NCBI RefSeq assembly: GCF_000798815.1
Contig: NZ_JTLD01000017.1
Coordinates: 46,409-110,408 of the forward strand
DNA: 64,000 nucleotides
Reading direction: 5' to 3'
DNA from: Alistipes sp. ZOR0009
GTDB taxonomy: Bacteria > Bacteroidota > Bacteroidia > Bacteroidales > ZOR0009
Positions 62,755 through 64,000 of the stretch are shown one piece after another (within the stretch, counting starts at the first letter, position 1; each line of letters starts with the position of its first letter). The notes under the pieces were generated by a model. The model saw only the letters and a program-made list of their open reading frames with translations, was not told where the DNA came from and made no database searches. A program made the position numbers and the translations under genes.

Positions 62755-63795
62755 TTACTGTTTCTTTTCTCTCTCCTTTTGCAGCTTTAACTCCCATTTC
62801 CAGGCCGAAAGAAGCGTATCTTCTACCGTTTCTTCGGCTTTCCACCCAAGCTCGTTGTTGGCAAGGGTGGTATCAGCCCAAACCTTTTCAATATCACCTG
62901 CTCTTCTGCTTACTATTTTGTAGTTAGGTTTAACGCCCGATACTTTTTCGAAGATATCTACTATTTCAAGAACAGAGAGTCCTCGACCTGTTCCTATGTT
63001 GAAAAATTCGTAGTTACTTTTCTTTTTGTTTTCAAACATACGATTGAGGGCAACAACGTGTGCCTTGGCTAGATCTACAACATTGATATAGTCACGAATA
63101 CAAGAACCATCGGGGGTGTTGTAGTCGTTTCCAAAAATAGAAAGTTGCTCACGAATTCCAATTGCTGTTTGTGTAATAAAAGGAATAAGATTGGCAGGAA
63201 CACCATTGGGTAATTCTCCGATAAGAGTCGTTGGGTGTGCTCCGATTGGATTAAAATAGCGAAGGGCTACAACTTGTAACCAAGATTCTGCATTACAGGT
63301 GTCTTGCAAAATTTCTTCGCAAATTTGCTTGGTATTTCCGTATGGAGATTCTGCTTTTTTTGTTGGTGCTTGCTCTGTTACGGGTAGCGTATCAGGTTGC
63401 CCGTAAACAGTGCATGATGAAGAAAATACAATATTTTGACAGGTATATTTCTTCATTAATTCTAGTAGGTTCATTAAAGATACAAGGTTGTTGCGGTAGT
63501 AGAGAAGTGGTTTTTGAACCGATTCCCCAACCGCTTTACTTGCAGCGAAATGAATGATGGCATCAATAGGATCGTGCTTTTTGAATACATGATCCATTGC
63601 AGAAAAATCGGTGCAATCTACATGTTCAAAGGCGGTTTTTTTGCCCGTGATTTGTTGAATAGCATCTGCCACCTTGGCTTCTGAGTTAGAAAGGTTATCT
63701 ACAATTACTACTTCGTAACCTGCATTTTGTAGTTCTACGGTAGTGTGCGAACCGATAAAGCCTGTGCCTCCTGTAACTAGTATTCTCTTACTCAT
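62755..63795 (-). CDS. galE: UDP-glucose 4-epimerase
   Basis: 346 residues. NAD motif GGTGFIGSH, catalytic Ser region SSSCTVYG, Tyr152-X3-Lys156 (SPYGNTKQICE) and GVPANLIPFITQTAIG with GTGRGLSVLEIVDIFEK. It interconverts UDP-Glc and UDP-Gal, or the GlcNAc/GalNAc pair, for surface glycans. It lies upstream of rfbB on the same strand with an 88-base gap, so the two may be co-transcribed. Confidence 0.94.
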   Translation of the reverse strand: MSKRILVTGGTGFIGSHTTVELQNAGYEVVIVDNLSNSEAKVADAIQQITGKKTAFEHVDCTDFSAMDHVFKKHDPIDAIIHFAASKAVGESVQKPLLYYRNNLVSLMNLLELMKKYTCQNIVFSSSCTVYGQPDTLPVTEQAPTKKAESPYGNTKQICEEILQDTCNAESWLQVVALRYFNPIGAHPTTLIGELPNGVPANLIPFITQTAIGIREQLSIFGNDYNTPDGSCIRDYINVVDLAKAHVVALNRMFENKKKSNYEFFNIGTGRGLSVLEIVDIFEKVSGVKPNYKIVSRRAGDIEKVWADTTLANNELGWKAEETVEDTLLSAWKWELKLQKEREKKQ

Positions 63796-63879
63796 TTCTC
63801 AATAATTTAGAGTTGCTAATGTACGAAAAAGCATAAAAGGTTAACAAGAAAATTTATTGTAAAAAAGTGTTATAGCCTA

Positions 63880-63909
63880 TTGCTGTTTTATGAAAAGGTT
63901 CTACCTTTG
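63880..63909 (+). promoter_or_regulatory. Promoter for tRNA-Lys
   Basis: TTG (63880-63882), exactly 19 bases, then TACCTTTG (63902-63909). This is the cleanest phylum-consensus promoter in the window, ending 15 bases before the tRNA. Confidence 0.75.
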
Positions 63910-63924
63910 CACACGCAAACAGAA

Positions 63925-63997
63925 CGGTTCGTAGCTCAGTTGGTAGAGCACGTGACTCTTAATCATGGGGTCGTGAGTTCGATCCTCACCGAACCGA
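63925..63997 (+). tRNA. tRNA-Lys (anticodon CTT)
   Basis: Full cloverleaf. Acceptor arms CGGTTCG (63925-63931) and CGAACCG (63990-63996); anticodon stem CGTGA/TCATG with loop CTCTTAA, giving anticodon CTT at 63958-63960; T-loop GTTCGATCC. CCA is not encoded (A then CAA). Confidence 0.97.
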
Positions 63998-64000
63998 CAA

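Overview
The window is a chromosomal segment of a Bacteroidota bacterium, probably Bacteroidales or a near relative. Several promoters match the phylum-specific pattern TTG-N19-21-TAnnTTTG, and ribosome-binding sites are not of the strong Shine-Dalgarno type. The gene content also fits: a UpxY-type antiterminator, GldA, DUF4270, DUF5107-TPR, the long form of IspG, many lipoproteins and an HldE-type adenylyltransferase. No rRNA is present to fix the genus. I see no transposase, prophage, CRISPR array or complete mobile element.

Region 1 (1-15.5 kb) is an exopolysaccharide or O-antigen-like locus. A leftward block starts from a good promoter with a long structured leader (7.5-7.9 kb). It encodes a lipoprotein, WecC and WecB (making UDP-ManNAcA), a Wzx flippase, a glycosyltransferase and a Wzy-like polymerase. 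The last three genes are strikingly AT-rich and look imported. A UpxY-like antiterminator lies just upstream, also leftward. A rightward block carries a second flippase, a sugar aminotransferase and a GT2 glycosyltransferase. Wza and Wzc follow on the minus strand. RfbB and GalE at the right edge (61.6-63.8 kb) may feed the same pathway.

Region 2 (15.5-25.1 kb) is mixed core metabolism: ROK sugar kinase, GldA-like ABC ATPase with a coiled-coil partner gene, acyl-CoA synthetase, a LysR/YeiH pair with a palindrome and a foldable leader, DUF2461, HemW and VanZ.

Region 3 (25.1-43.5 kb) starts with a convergent intergenic region holding about 23 tandem 21-bp units. It continues with B12-dependent ribonucleotide reductase, an operon ending in RlpA and IspG, a riboflavin synthase/histidine kinase/Lgt operon, an IspD operon and a fused oligopeptide-type ABC ATPase. 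A second, unrelated array of 42-bp period lies in the next convergent gap (43.26-43.5 kb).

Region 4 (43.5-52.7 kb) is a compact sugar-use locus without SusC/SusD: AraC regulator, sugar-porter MFS, a large DUF5107-TPR protein and a secreted GH2 enzyme with a C-terminal discoidin-like domain.

Region 5 (53-64 kb) carries a two-domain M16 protease, RadA, an HldE-type adenylyltransferase, PanC/PanD divergent from a GT5-like protein plus DUF4270 lipoprotein, RfbB, GalE and tRNA-Lys(CTT).
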